A stretch of DNA of 33,113 nt from Candidatus Omnitrophota bacterium (GCA_013177805.1 JABLXU010000063.1:1-33113), one strand, 5' to 3'. Numbered from the stretch's first letter, positions 1 to 7,982 are shown. Notes: generated by a model not told the origin, from the letters alone. Numbers and translations: made by a program.

Positions 1-1202
1 TACAGATTCCGCCGTTCCGCCGCCGGCGGCCACGCGGCAAACTTCCGCCACCGGTTCGCGCCAGTCTCGAACACGAACGCCTCGGGCAAATCCAGTTCGC
101 CTTCACCATCCTTTAAGTAGTGTTTCATGAACTTCACGAAAATGTGCTCGATATAATACTCTCCCGTTTTGAAGCCGAAATCCAAGTCGCCCAGCGATTG
201 GCCCTCCCCCATCCACCCGCCATGAAACCAGGGCCCCATCACCAGCCGGTTGCTCGTGCCGGGATTTTGCCGTTCGATGGCCTCATACGTCTTGAGCGGG
301 CCGTAGAGGTCTTCCGTGTCGAACCACCCGCCCACCACCAGCACCGCCGCGCGGATGTTCTTCAAATGAGGCAGGATGTTCCGGGCTTTCCAAAACGCAT
401 CGTAATGGGGATGGTTCACGAACTGGTTCCAGAAATCGATTTCACCCTTGAAATACTTCTCGTTCACGTTTTTCAGAGGCCCGATATCCAGGAAAAATTG
501 ATACAGGTCCGACGACTCGATTTTCACGATGGGCTTGGGCGCTTCCTTGATCCGCTCCCGGTGTTCGATCCCGTTGACCGAAAAGAAACTAAAGGCCGGC
601 CATAACGCGAACGCCCCGTGAAAATGAAAATCGTCCCAGTACCAATCGGCGACCGGCGCCTGGGGCGAGACCGCCTTGAGCGCCGGATGCGAATCGATGG
701 CCCCCGCCGAGCTGTAGAATCCCGGATACGAGATCCCCCATTGCCCCGCCTTGCCGTTGTGGTTCTCTACGTGGTTCAGCAGCCATTCGATGGTGTCATA
801 GGTATCCGTGCTTTCGTCGATGGCTTGATTCGATGGCTTGGCGGGGATGTGGGGGCGCATATGGACGAATTGTCCCTCCGACATGTACCGCCCCCGCACG
901 TCCTGGAATACGAAGATATAACCTTCTTCCTCCATCGCGCGCGGCCCCAGATAATCCCGGTACCGGTCCGCTCCATAGGGCGCGGCGCTGTACGGGGTCC
1001 GGGTCAACAGGAAAGGATAAGTCTTCGACCGGTCGTTGGGCGTGTACACGGCGGTGAATAACTTGACCCCGTCCCGCATGGGGATCTTGTATTCATGCTT
1101 CGTGTAATTCGTCCGGATCCATTCCGCCCGGTCCTGCGCTCCCGCGGCCAAGGTCATCAACAGAAAAACGGCCCACCCGGCGATCCAATGTTTCCCGCGC
1201 AT
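1..1202 (-). CDS. Secreted CocE/NonD-family alpha/beta hydrolase, C-terminus cut by window edge
   Basis: Reading the minus strand from an ATG at 1202 gives an open frame of 400 codons that runs off the left edge. The start has a good ribosome binding site (AGGGGA, 7 nt upstream). Residues 1-22 form a signal peptide (basic start, hydrophobic core, AAGA before QDR), so the product is exported. The family is X-Pro dipeptidyl-peptidase-like (peptidase S15, as in cocaine esterase), acting on acyl esters or peptide/amide bonds. The triad is visible: Ser158 in GISYPG, Asp295 in GGWFDTEDLYG and His327 in GPWFHGGW. The oxyanion-type segment FQDVRGRY is at 99-106. The usual C-terminal jelly-roll begins near residue 375 and is mostly missing, presumably only because the window ends. 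The substrate cannot be told from sequence. It is divergent from the SGNH gene across 264 bp. Confidence 0.9.
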   Translation of the reverse strand, partial: MRGKHWIAGWAVFLLMTLAAGAQDRAEWIRTNYTKHEYKIPMRDGVKLFTAVYTPNDRSKTYPFLLTRTPYSAAPYGADRYRDYLGPRAMEEEGYIFVFQDVRGRYMSEGQFVHMRPHIPAKPSNQAIDESTDTYDTIEWLLNHVENHNGKAGQWGISYPGFYSSAGAIDSHPALKAVSPQAPVADWYWDDFHFHGAFALWPAFSFFSVNGIEHRERIKEAPKPIVKIESSDLYQFFLDIGPLKNVNEKYFKGEIDFWNQFVNHPHYDAFWKARNILPHLKNIRAAVLVVGGWFDTEDLYGPLKTYEAIERQNPGTSNRLVMGPWFHGGWMGEGQSLGDLDFGFKTGEYYIEHIFVKFMKHYLKDGEGELDLPEAFVFETGANRWRKFAAWPPAAERRNL

Positions 1203-1466
1203 AATTGTTCCCCTTTGCGTCCTTTCGGCATTCACGTACTGGCGGTAACGCTCTATCAAACAGGAATCAACTCCCGCTGTATAGATGGATTGGCGCAAAA
1301 CGCCGCTTGCCCGGTGGCATCGGAAGATCCAGGGATAGCAATAGATCCAGAAAATAAATGCGCGGCGCCTCTCCTCTCTTCCCCCCCGGTCCAGTATCAT
1401 ATTCCCTCGATTCAATCACCGGCCTTTCAGTTCCACCCTTCTGCCCAATCGGAGCGCGGGACAGGT

Positions 1467-2879
1467 ATGCGGGTTCATCAATGGAAATCATGGGCGGTCA
1501 ACGCGGGATTGGCCCTGGCCAGCACCCTGCTTTGCCTCTTGCTCCTGGAAGGAGCCGTGCGGTGGGGGATTCAACGCTTCCATCCCCAACTGGGCCTCCG
1601 GATTCAACTCCATCAAAAAACCGTGGAACGCGGCCGGAGCGGCCACGCCTACTTCGCCTCGCATCCGTACCTCTCCTACCAGCCTTCGGAGATCGTCCTC
1701 ACCGCTACCGGCTGCGTCATCAATCACGAACCGTTCACCCTGGAAAAGCCCCCCGGTGCCCTCCGCGTCGCCTGCCTGGGGGCCTCGACCACTAAATTCA
1801 CCTATCCTCTCTTCCTGCGGGATTACCTGCGGCCCTGTTTCGGAAACAGAACCATTGAGGTCATGGATTGGTCCTGCGCCGGCTGGACGATTGTCGAATC
1901 CACCTTGAACTACATTTTGCGGGTGCGCATGTTCCACCCGGACATCATCATCCTCCATCATGGCTACAACGACATGGCCCCCCGCCTGCGCAAAGACTTC
2001 CAATTCGATTACGCCCATTTCCGGAAAACGTTCGATTTCCCCGGATTCAGCCGGTGGGATGCCTGGCTCAGCCGCAGCTGGCTGGCCACCTGGCTGCAAA
2101 TGCGGAGGGGACGGTTGCTCTCCGATCTCGACGAAGCCACGGTGCGGCCCCCGGGGCCTGACAATATCTATTCCGTTCCTCCTCCCGGTCACACCTTGCT
2201 CACGTACCGCTCCTGCGTCAGCACCCTCGGCGCGCTGGCCCGGGCGGACGGTGCCCGGTTGATCCTGGCCGGCATGATCTATAACGTCACCGGCTATCTG
2301 CCCCGGGAGTATGTCCCGCTGATCGAAGAACACAACGCGGTGTTCCGCGCCGCCGCCCGGGAACTCGATGCGCTGTACGTCGACGTGCAGCCGCACTTTG
2401 CCCATCATCCCGGTCTTTTTGTGGATAGCTGCCACCTCAAAACCCCCGGCAATCAATTGAAATCCGCCCTCTTGGCCTCGGCCGTGGCCCGCGTGATGGA
2501 CGTCACACCCCTGGTCTGGGTGACCGGCGGCTTGAATAGCACGGAAGACTTAACCGGGAAACCGGATGCCGGCGTCTCCCCGGACCGGGCTCTCGTTATC
2601 CGTTGGCAACCCATGGCCGAAGCCGTGCGGCAGGTCCATGTCTGGGTCCGGATCGACGGCGGCAAAGAAGCCTACCTCGGCCAAACCGCATCGGCGGACC
2701 AGACCTATTTCGAGTGGAAATCCGGTTCCCCCTTGACCCATCCAGCCTTCCGCGACGGCCCCCTCCCGGGTCATTCGTATGAATTTCTCGTGTACGGGAT
2801 CGTCAATGCCCCTCCGGTCCCCTGGGTCACTCTCGCTCCGGTGCAATGGATCGATAAACACACCCCGGCCGGGAAATGA
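1467..2879 (+). CDS. Membrane-anchored SGNH/GDSL-type hydrolase with C-terminal beta-rich domain
   Basis: A 470-residue protein. I chose the ATG at 1467 because it is followed by a basic stretch and one hydrophobic helix (about residues 11-30), giving a signal anchor. The open frame extends back to 1095, but that part is low-complexity and lies over the divergent gene. Three SGNH blocks are visible: the nucleophile Ser107 in CLGAST, Gly166 and Asn168 in HHGYNDM, and the Asp320/His323 pair in VDSCHLKTPG. These enzymes are esterases or acetyl-transfer enzymes, often acting on cell-surface or secreted glycans. The catalytic part should face the periplasm. Residues about 350-470 are a separate beta-rich, fibronectin-III-like region (LVIRWQP, VHVWVRIDGG, HSYEFLVYGI), which suggests binding to carbohydrate or protein. 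The substrate is unknown. Confidence 0.85.
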   Translation: MRVHQWKSWAVNAGLALASTLLCLLLLEGAVRWGIQRFHPQLGLRIQLHQKTVERGRSGHAYFASHPYLSYQPSEIVLTATGCVINHEPFTLEKPPGALRVACLGASTTKFTYPLFLRDYLRPCFGNRTIEVMDWSCAGWTIVESTLNYILRVRMFHPDIIILHHGYNDMAPRLRKDFQFDYAHFRKTFDFPGFSRWDAWLSRSWLATWLQMRRGRLLSDLDEATVRPPGPDNIYSVPPPGHTLLTYRSCVSTLGALARADGARLILAGMIYNVTGYLPREYVPLIEEHNAVFRAAARELDALYVDVQPHFAHHPGLFVDSCHLKTPGNQLKSALLASAVARVMDVTPLVWVTGGLNSTEDLTGKPDAGVSPDRALVIRWQPMAEAVRQVHVWVRIDGGKEAYLGQTASADQTYFEWKSGSPLTHPAFRDGPLPGHSYEFLVYGIVNAPPVPWVTLAPVQWIDKHTPAGK

Positions 2880-3238
2880 ACGAAACTTACCCCCCCTTTT
2901 TTTCTCTAACATACTCATTGATTGAATCTTACGTTATGCTCCCCTCCAAATCCCCCCGATCGGCAATTTTATGCCCCCAAATGCCACGGTTCCCTTCCAG
3001 TCCGGACACTTTTTTGAAAAAATCCCTACCATGCCGTATTCTCGATTCCCTTTCACGCGAGAATCTCCGGCTGGGCTTTTGCCAGATCTTCCACTTCTCC
3101 TTTCCGGGGAGGAAAGGTTCCTGTATGATCGGACATAGCCGGATAGAGCAGTAAATCAGGCTGGCCAATTTGCCGAGAAAGGTGTATTTTGTTGGAGTTG
3201 ATCAGGGCTGGAATGGCTTCTGGCTTGCGAAAAAGTGA
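2880..3238. other. Intergenic region without a convincing gene
   Basis: These 359 bp are less GC-rich than the flanking genes and hold no reading frame with coding character. Visible structures are a pyrimidine run just after the SGNH stop (about 2889-2905), a T6-G-A6 tract near 3010, a 7-bp inverted repeat ATTCTCG/CGAGAAT around 3040-3068, and a CCTTTCC/GGAAAGG hairpin at 3099-3117. None is a textbook terminator. The hairpin at 3099-3117 lacks a T tract. Confidence 0.5.
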
Positions 3239-3266
3239 TTGATAAATCACGAAATTGAACTAAAAT
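3239..3266 (+). promoter_or_regulatory. Sigma70-like promoter with overlapping palindromes, upstream of the VWA-OmpA lipoprotein
   Basis: The -35 is TTGATA (3239-3244), followed by 16 bp and the -10 TAAAAT (3261-3266). Each hexamer matches five of six consensus bases. A perfect 6-bp inverted repeat GTGATT-GATA-AATCAC (3235-3250) covers the -35. A second, TTGAA-N6-TTCAA (3255-3270), covers the -10. These look like repressor or activator sites, but the regulator is unknown. The predicted 5' leader is about 150 nt. Confidence 0.6.
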
Positions 3267-3422
3267 TCAACTTTCTGGTCATGCTAGGAGGGATTCAGCG
3301 GACGGTGGAAAATTAAACCCTTCAGGATTCCATCGGCGGCGATCACGGAATCGGCCAGGATCCAAATACGTGAATGCGTGTCGGAATAAGGTCATAATCA
3401 ACTTATGGTAAGGAGAATCAAA

Positions 3423-4547
3423 ATGAAAAAATGGATTTCTTTGGCAGTTGTGGCTATAGGAGTGGCCGGGTGTGGTACGGTTCCGTACCGCGCCACTTTC
3501 CACGGACCGGTTGTCCCGGCGGAAGGGGAAGAATTGGCGGTCAACCAGGCCGTGATCGTCGTGGACGGCTCCACGTCAATGCAACTGGACAAAATCCGCG
3601 TCACCCGCGCTTTGGTGGAATCCTTCGCGCAAACCATGCCGGACGGGGATTACGAAGCGGGTATGGTCATCTTCGGGGGGGACGATTTCGAAATTCACAA
3701 TCTCCTGCCTGTCAAGGAAAGCGGCATGACCTTGAAAGCCCAAACCATACCCTTCATCGGCAGCTCCACGCCCATCGGCGAATGCTTTGACCAGGTCAAG
3801 GGCATGATTGCGCAATCGACCGGCCGCACCGCCGTCATCCTCTTCTCCGACGGCGTGGCAACCGACGCGAATTACGCTCTGGAAGCCGCCAAAAACCTGA
3901 CCGCCTCCGGCGATGTCTGCATCCACACCGTTCAGATCAGCAACAGCGAATGGGGCGCCGACCTGCTCCGGCAAATCGCCGGCACCTCCAACTGCGGTAC
4001 CGCCCGCACCGGCGAATCGATTTACAATCCCAACGCCATGGATGAATTCGTCCGCACCGTCTTCTTCACCAAGGGAGAAGCCCCCACACCTCCGCAACCT
4101 CCGGTGGTAATCCCGGTGGAAGAAGAAAAGGACAGCGACGGGGACGGCGTCCCCGATTCCAAGGATGAATGCCCCGACACCCCCAAGGGCGCCAAGGTCG
4201 ATGAACGGGGCTGCTGGATCGTGGCCAACGTCTACTTCGATTACGACAAGGCCATCGTCAAGCAAGAATACGTCGGCGACCTGATGGAAGTGGCCAGCGT
4301 CCTGCGCCAGAATCCCGACATGCGGATTTATGTCGATGGCCACTGCGACTTCCGCGGCTCGCTGCAATACAACCAGAAACTCTCCGAACGCCGGGCCGGC
4401 GCGGTCAAGAACTTCCTGATCGATCAGGGAATCTCCGCGGACCGCCTCGTGACCCGCGGATTCGGAGAAACACGGCCTATCCGCCCCAACACCACCGAGG
4501 AAAACATGGCCATGAACCGCCGGGTGGAATTCTCCGTCATCGAATAA
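3423..4547 (+). CDS. Outer-membrane lipoprotein with VWA, thrombospondin-3 repeat and OmpA domains
   Basis: A 374-residue protein. The ATG at 3423 follows a strong AAGGAG (3410-3415). Residues 1-16 are a lipoprotein signal with lipobox VAGC, so Cys17 is the lipidated residue. Residues about 40-215 form a von Willebrand A domain with a complete MIDAS site: Asp48-x-Ser50-x-Ser52 (VDGSTSM), Thr116 (SSTPIGE) and Asp143 (FSDG). Residues about 235-264 are a thrombospondin type 3 calcium-binding repeat (DSDGDGVPDSKDECPD) after a proline-rich linker. Residues 268-374 are an OmpA C-terminal peptidoglycan-binding domain, with VYFDYDK, the Asp of GHCDFRG and NQKLSERRA. I infer a lipid-anchored protein that clamps peptidoglycan and presents a metal-dependent adhesion domain to a protein partner. 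Whether it faces the periplasm or the surface cannot be seen. It is monocistronic, with its own promoter and terminator. Confidence 0.92.
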   Translation: MKKWISLAVVAIGVAGCGTVPYRATFHGPVVPAEGEELAVNQAVIVVDGSTSMQLDKIRVTRALVESFAQTMPDGDYEAGMVIFGGDDFEIHNLLPVKESGMTLKAQTIPFIGSSTPIGECFDQVKGMIAQSTGRTAVILFSDGVATDANYALEAAKNLTASGDVCIHTVQISNSEWGADLLRQIAGTSNCGTARTGESIYNPNAMDEFVRTVFFTKGEAPTPPQPPVVIPVEEEKDSDGDGVPDSKDECPDTPKGAKVDERGCWIVANVYFDYDKAIVKQEYVGDLMEVASVLRQNPDMRIYVDGHCDFRGSLQYNQKLSERRAGAVKNFLIDQGISADRLVTRGFGETRPIRPNTTEENMAMNRRVEFSVIE

Positions 4548-4572
4548 TCCACCGGGGTATGATTCGTCTGGA

Positions 4573-4610
4573 AAAGCCAGGCAGGATTCGTTCCTGTCTG
4601 GCTTTCCTTT
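4573..4610 (+). terminator. Intrinsic terminator after the VWA-OmpA lipoprotein
   Basis: A 14-bp stem (4573-4586 with 4592-4605; one G-T pair, otherwise fully paired) closes a 5-nt loop TTCGT. It is followed by a short T-rich tail (TTTCCTTT), and it starts 25 nt after the stop codon. The stem also begins with A residues pairing with the T tail, so it could work in both directions. No gene lies just to the right on the minus strand. Confidence 0.85.
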
Positions 4611-4665
4611 GTATAGAGGAAAAGACCGCGCCATCTCCTTCCTCCTGCAATTTCCATGCATCAGG

Positions 4666-4695
4666 TTGACACCCGGGAAGGACATCGGGGACAAT
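4666..4695 (+). promoter_or_regulatory. Sigma70-like promoter for the pseudopilin pair
   Basis: A perfect -35 TTGACA (4666-4671), an 18-bp spacer and GACAAT (4690-4695, four of six) lie just downstream of the terminator. This predicts a leader of about 80 nt before the ATG at 4782. Confidence 0.6.
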
Positions 4696-4781
4696 GAAAC
4701 CCGCCAAGGATTCGGATGAAGCCAATCAGAGCGTCCGGCGGTGTTTTGGCCGGGGGCATTCTCCTTGGAGGAGGCGCGCCC

Positions 4782-5372
4782 ATGCAATCACGGGCTTTTA
4801 CCCTGATCGAACTGCTGATCGTGGTGGCGATTATCGGGATTCTCGCCGCGATCGCCGTCCCCAATTTTCTCAACGCCCAAATCCGCGCCAAGATCGCCAA
4901 CGCCCAAGCGGGCCTCAAGGCCTACATGACGGGCATCGCCACCTACCGCATCGACTGGCCGAATCTCCCCAACCACCTGAACGGCCATTTCCCCTGGCAA
5001 AACCGCTATCTCACCACCCCGGTGGCCTACATGAACGTTTCCCCCAAAGACCCCTTCCAAACCTGGAAAGGCGATGAACGCCTCAGCGGCCCCGTCCGCA
5101 TGTACACCTTCGGCGAATACCACGCCGACGCGGTCTTTGGCGATCAAAACCAAGGCTCCCTCTTCGGCCGCTTGTTCAACAATCCTTCCCTGCGCAACAA
5201 GGCGGTGGCCATCGGCACGAAAAACGCCCAACTGGCCTGGAGCTACGGGCCGGATATGTATCACCCGGCCGTCACCCCCTCCACCGAAGCCCAGGCGCGG
5301 ATCCAGTATCCCCATTATGACCCCTCCAACGGCACCGTGAGCGACGGCGATATCCTGGTCGTGGGCCCCTGA
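4782..5372 (+). CDS. Type II secretion/type IV pilin-like pseudopilin (first of tandem pair)
   Basis: A 196-residue protein. I chose the ATG at 4782 because GGAGGAGG (4767-4774) precedes it by 7 nt and because it leaves the short charged leader expected for a prepilin. Upstream in-frame starts would make the leader unusually long. The class III signal is MQSRA|FTLIEL: the cleavage site follows Ala5, with Glu at +5 (Glu10), then a 20-residue hydrophobic helix and VPNFLNAQ. Position -1 is Ala where most prepilins have Gly. The rest is a small globular domain ending in a YDPSNGTVSDGD-like tail. It would be processed by a prepilin peptidase and assembled into a pilus or secretion pseudopilus. No assembly ATPase or other secretion gene is in the window, so the system it serves is unknown. 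The next gene is a paralogue 32 nt away. Confidence 0.88.
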   Translation: MQSRAFTLIELLIVVAIIGILAAIAVPNFLNAQIRAKIANAQAGLKAYMTGIATYRIDWPNLPNHLNGHFPWQNRYLTTPVAYMNVSPKDPFQTWKGDERLSGPVRMYTFGEYHADAVFGDQNQGSLFGRLFNNPSLRNKAVAIGTKNAQLAWSYGPDMYHPAVTPSTEAQARIQYPHYDPSNGTVSDGDILVVGP

Positions 5373-5404
5373 CCGTTGAGGGCATTTCAGTGGAAAGGCA
5401 CACC

Positions 5405-6025
5405 ATGGTGCATTGCATGCCAAATGGCAATCCCACGAAAAGCCCCTCCAAATCCTTCACCCTGATCGAACTATTGATCGTGGTGGCGATTGTTGGGATT
5501 CTCGCCGCGATCGCCGTCCCTAATTTTCTTAACGCCCAAATTCGCGCCAAAATCTCCCGCGCTAACGCCGACTTGCGCACCATGGAACTGGCCATCCTCC
5601 AGTACACCGTGGACGCGAACGATATCCCGCCCCACTCGCACGAATTGAACCAGAATTGCTGGCTGACCACCCCGGTGGCTTACCTCAACGGATTCTTGAC
5701 CGATCCCTTCCAACAAATCCCCAACGCCAAAGAACTCTTCGCCACGGAATTACAGTACCCCAAAGCCCAATATCATTGGGATCCCTACGACATCCGCTAT
5801 CACCCCAGTCTGACTCCCGTGTATTTCGATGCCTCCGTCAACCGGGATTTCGGCCTGCGCAAACAAGCCAGCGGAGTGGTTTTCGGCATGGGGCCGGCTC
5901 TCAAATACAAAGGCCAAAGCACCGTGGAATGGCAGCCGTTCGATCCCTCCAATGGGCTTTACAGCCTCGGGATGCTCCGGCGGTACGTCCCCGGCCGCCC
6001 CAAAGTCAATTTCCCGCTGCCCTGA
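5405..6025 (+). CDS. Type II secretion/type IV pilin-like pseudopilin (second of tandem pair)
   Basis: A 206-residue protein. The ATG at 5405 has GGAAAGG (5392-5398) 6 nt upstream. A GTG at 5390 and an ATG at 5417 are alternatives. The leader is longer (17 residues, rich in Pro, Ser and Lys) and the predicted cleavage is after Ser17 before FTLIEL, so -1 is Ser rather than the usual Gly; Glu22 is the +5 residue. The first 33 residues of the mature part (5456-5554) match the upstream paralogue at 32 of 33 positions. The nine base differences are mostly synonymous, which points to an older duplication held by selection. Both share a TTPVAYxN...DPFQ segment and a DPSNG tail motif. It probably shares one transcript with the first gene. 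Confidence 0.87.
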   Translation: MVHCMPNGNPTKSPSKSFTLIELLIVVAIVGILAAIAVPNFLNAQIRAKISRANADLRTMELAILQYTVDANDIPPHSHELNQNCWLTTPVAYLNGFLTDPFQQIPNAKELFATELQYPKAQYHWDPYDIRYHPSLTPVYFDASVNRDFGLRKQASGVVFGMGPALKYKGQSTVEWQPFDPSNGLYSLGMLRRYVPGRPKVNFPLP

Positions 6026-6124
6026 GGACCCCTCCCGGTTCCTTCCCTCCGGCCAGTGCGTTCTTTTTTTTAGATCGCCAGTTCGCCTCCCTTCGGCAGG
6101 ATCAAGGATACCCCCCTCCAAATT

Positions 6125-6160
6125 CCCTCTCCCTCTATCGGGAAGAGAGGCTGAATGAGA
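6125..6160. repeat. Dispersed palindromic element, CCCTCTC family (copy 1)
   Basis: A CCTCTCCC arm, a short spacer and a GGGAAGAGAGG arm, followed by CTGAATGAG. The same layout (CCCTCTC, GGAAGAGGG, GGGATGAGG) recurs at 32577-32606. It is non-coding and lies in the pseudopilin/ATP-grasp gap next to a copy of the GGCGGAC family. Confidence 0.55.
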
Positions 6161-6173
6161 GTAATTTTGTAGA

Positions 6174-6193
6174 GGCGGACCTTGGTGTCCGCC
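6174..6193. repeat. Dispersed palindromic element, GGCGGAC/GTCCGCC family (solitary copy)
   Basis: GGCGGAC, loop CTTGGT, GTCCGCC: a perfect 7-bp stem. It is the same element that forms the array at 9.1-9.6 kb, where the loop is CTAGGT. The preceding GTAGAG also matches the GTAGGG that precedes array copies. Confidence 0.75.
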
Positions 6194-6240
6194 CGCCTCC
6201 CGGAGTCAATGAAATCGGTTTTGCCTTGGTAAGCACGCGC

Positions 6241-6269
6241 TTCCCGGATTAACCTGAAAAAGATACTAT
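6241..6269 (+). promoter_or_regulatory. Possible promoter for the ATP-grasp gene
   Basis: TTCCCG (6241-6246), 17 bp, TACTAT (6264-6269). The -35 is weak (three of six) and the -10 is fair (four of six). Position and spacing are right for the gene that starts near 6366. Confidence 0.3.
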
Positions 6270-6365
6270 TTACCCGAAGGCGGAACTGTTTCCTTGCTGC
6301 TACCGGGGCATGCGTATCGATGGATACCCCCAAACGATTCCCTCTGGATGAAGGCGGCGGTCTCG

Positions 6366-7853
6366 ATGTCTCCCTCGCTATCACTTCTCGTCCAACATCG
6401 GCTGGTGGAAAAAATCGTGGAACGGTATGGTGACCCCAGCGATATCCGCCACCGCGTCCGGGAGGGGGAATCCGCCTTGCTGGATTCCATCGCCCGCGAC
6501 GTGGACGCGCTTTATCCCGGTGTCATCGCGGAACTTCTGATGGATCCAACCGGCCCGGAAAAGGCGGTTTTGCGGGACGCGTCCGGACAGACGCTGTTCA
6601 GCCAACGCGTGAAAGCCGGCGTGATCGAGGCGGTCTACGGAGAACCGCTCAGCCCGCCGTTGCTCATTCTTCCCGAACCGGGGGGATCGATTCAGCCACG
6701 GGCCAATCCGTTCCCCGGACCGGTCCACGCGGTCTGTTTCGAATACCTGCCGAATTTCGCCAACGAACTGTATCCCCTGCTGGTGGACGCGTACATCCAC
6801 GATTTGTCGCGGCCGGATCCGAAACGGACGCCGGCCGTGGGAGTCCACGTCTCGTGGCTGGAGGACGAATGGCGCGCCGCCCGCGCTATCTTCTACCGCC
6901 CGCGGGACAATGAATTGATCGAAACGCCCCTGGCCCCTCCCGTCGACATCGCGAGCGTGCAGTTCTTGGCCGTCTCGCCCGCTTGCCATCAACACTATAG
7001 CGAACGCTTCTCCCATCTAAATATCCCCCAGTTGAATCCATACTCCGAGGCAAGGCGGACGGACGATAAATATGCCTGTTTTTTGGAATGGAAGAAAAAC
7101 GGGGTTCCCACACCCGAAGCGGTGTTGATTCCCCAGTCGGATGCCCGGAACCTCCTCATCGCCCGGCAACGGATCGAGGCCGCCTTTCCTGTCCTGTTCG
7201 GAGCGGCTCCGCAAGACGAAATCATCGTCATGGTCCAGCCTAACCGGGGAACGGAAGGGCGGGGAACCAAGGCCTTTCGTGGCCCCGCTTCATGGCCCGG
7301 AATGGCCGTGCGCCATCCGGACCTCCTGGAACATGTCCGGCAAATCGCGGCCGGGGATGATGTCCTCCTCCGCCGGGGAGTAGGCAACCTGCTGGTGCAT
7401 GATGCCATATATAGGAAGAATGTGTGTTTTGATATACGATTGAATGTGGCGGCCGGCCGGGTGGAAAGCGGCTTTTGGATGGCCGCCGCTCCCGGCGCGG
7501 TCGTCTCGTCGCCCTCGGCCGGCGGACGGATCATCGAGTGGAAACATCCGCCGCGCCCGCCCGGGGACGTCACGGGTCCGGAGGGCGGCTTGACCTGGGA
7601 CGCGGAGACCTGGAGGATCATAGAACGCGCGGCGGAGACGGCCGCGGCCTGCTTCCCGGAATGCCGCCTGGTGGGTGTGGACGCGCGGCTGGAATGGACC
7701 GGCGGGCGGGTGATCCCCTGGATTTTAGACATCAATCCCCGGCCGGCGGGACTCTCCCATTCGCGGTACTTTGCCACCGGCGAACCCGGGGTAACCCAAC
7801 GGCTGTGGCAGGACCTGCACAATTTGAGGAAGAGATCAGGAGAAGGAACTTAA
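6366..7853 (+). CDS. ATP-grasp superfamily protein, function unknown
   Basis: A 495-residue protein from the ATG at 6366, which has AAGG 11 nt upstream. ATG 6348 and a TTG at 6294 are in-frame alternatives, and the start is uncertain. The C-terminal half reads as an ATP-grasp fold: KYACFLEWKKNGVPTPEAVL (235-254) as the entry helix, VMVQPNRGTEGRGT (288-301) as the glycine-rich nucleotide loop, CFDIRLN (354-360), GVDARLEWTGG (437-447) and ILDINPRPAGLSHSR (453-467) with the metal-binding Asp and Asn. The position that is usually Lys before PN is Gln290. The N-terminal 230 residues match nothing I know. Family members ligate a carboxylate to an amine or thiol, or phosphorylate, using ATP. It precedes a GHMP sugar kinase on the same strand, so it may act on a sugar-derived substrate; that is inference. 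Confidence 0.75.
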   Translation: MSPSLSLLVQHRLVEKIVERYGDPSDIRHRVREGESALLDSIARDVDALYPGVIAELLMDPTGPEKAVLRDASGQTLFSQRVKAGVIEAVYGEPLSPPLLILPEPGGSIQPRANPFPGPVHAVCFEYLPNFANELYPLLVDAYIHDLSRPDPKRTPAVGVHVSWLEDEWRAARAIFYRPRDNELIETPLAPPVDIASVQFLAVSPACHQHYSERFSHLNIPQLNPYSEARRTDDKYACFLEWKKNGVPTPEAVLIPQSDARNLLIARQRIEAAFPVLFGAAPQDEIIVMVQPNRGTEGRGTKAFRGPASWPGMAVRHPDLLEHVRQIAAGDDVLLRRGVGNLLVHDAIYRKNVCFDIRLNVAAGRVESGFWMAAAPGAVVSSPSAGGRIIEWKHPPRPPGDVTGPEGGLTWDAETWRIIERAAETAAACFPECRLVGVDARLEWTGGRVIPWILDINPRPAGLSHSRYFATGEPGVTQRLWQDLHNLRKRSGEGT

Positions 7854-7919
7854 AAAACATGCCTGTTTGAAAGGAGAGGCACGTGGTATCAAGCCCCTGC
7901 CATGCCATCGGGCTGAAAC

Positions 7920-7950
7920 GTAGGGTGGGTTGAGCCACGCGAAATCCACT
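7920..7950. repeat. Dispersed element, GTAGGGTGG family (copy 1)
   Basis: GTAGGGTGGGTTGAGCC followed by ACGCGAAATCCACT. A GTAGGGTGG...GCGGAGC...CCCACC relative lies at 32498-32530. The ends are partly complementary (GTGGGTT against AATCCAC with mismatches). It is non-coding. Confidence 0.55.
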
Positions 7951-7982
7951 CACTTCTGGAATGTGGAGTCTTAGTATTTGGA

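Noticed and set aside
1095..1466. N-terminal extension of the SGNH hydrolase frame
   Set aside because: It overlaps the divergent hydrolase gene and its start region, and is low in protein character. The signal anchor begins at 1467.
2876..3154. 92-codon plus-strand frame and overlapping minus-strand frames after the SGNH gene
   Set aside because: No motif and no credible start signal. The region is compositionally intergenic.
3214..3228. Sigma54-like TGGC-N7-TTGC sequence upstream of the lipoprotein
   Set aside because: It has only the core tetramers, and the sigma70 promoter just downstream (3239-3266) is a much better match.
6294..6365. TTG and ATG starts extending the ATP-grasp protein
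   Set aside because: No ribosome binding site precedes them. They are kept as alternatives only.
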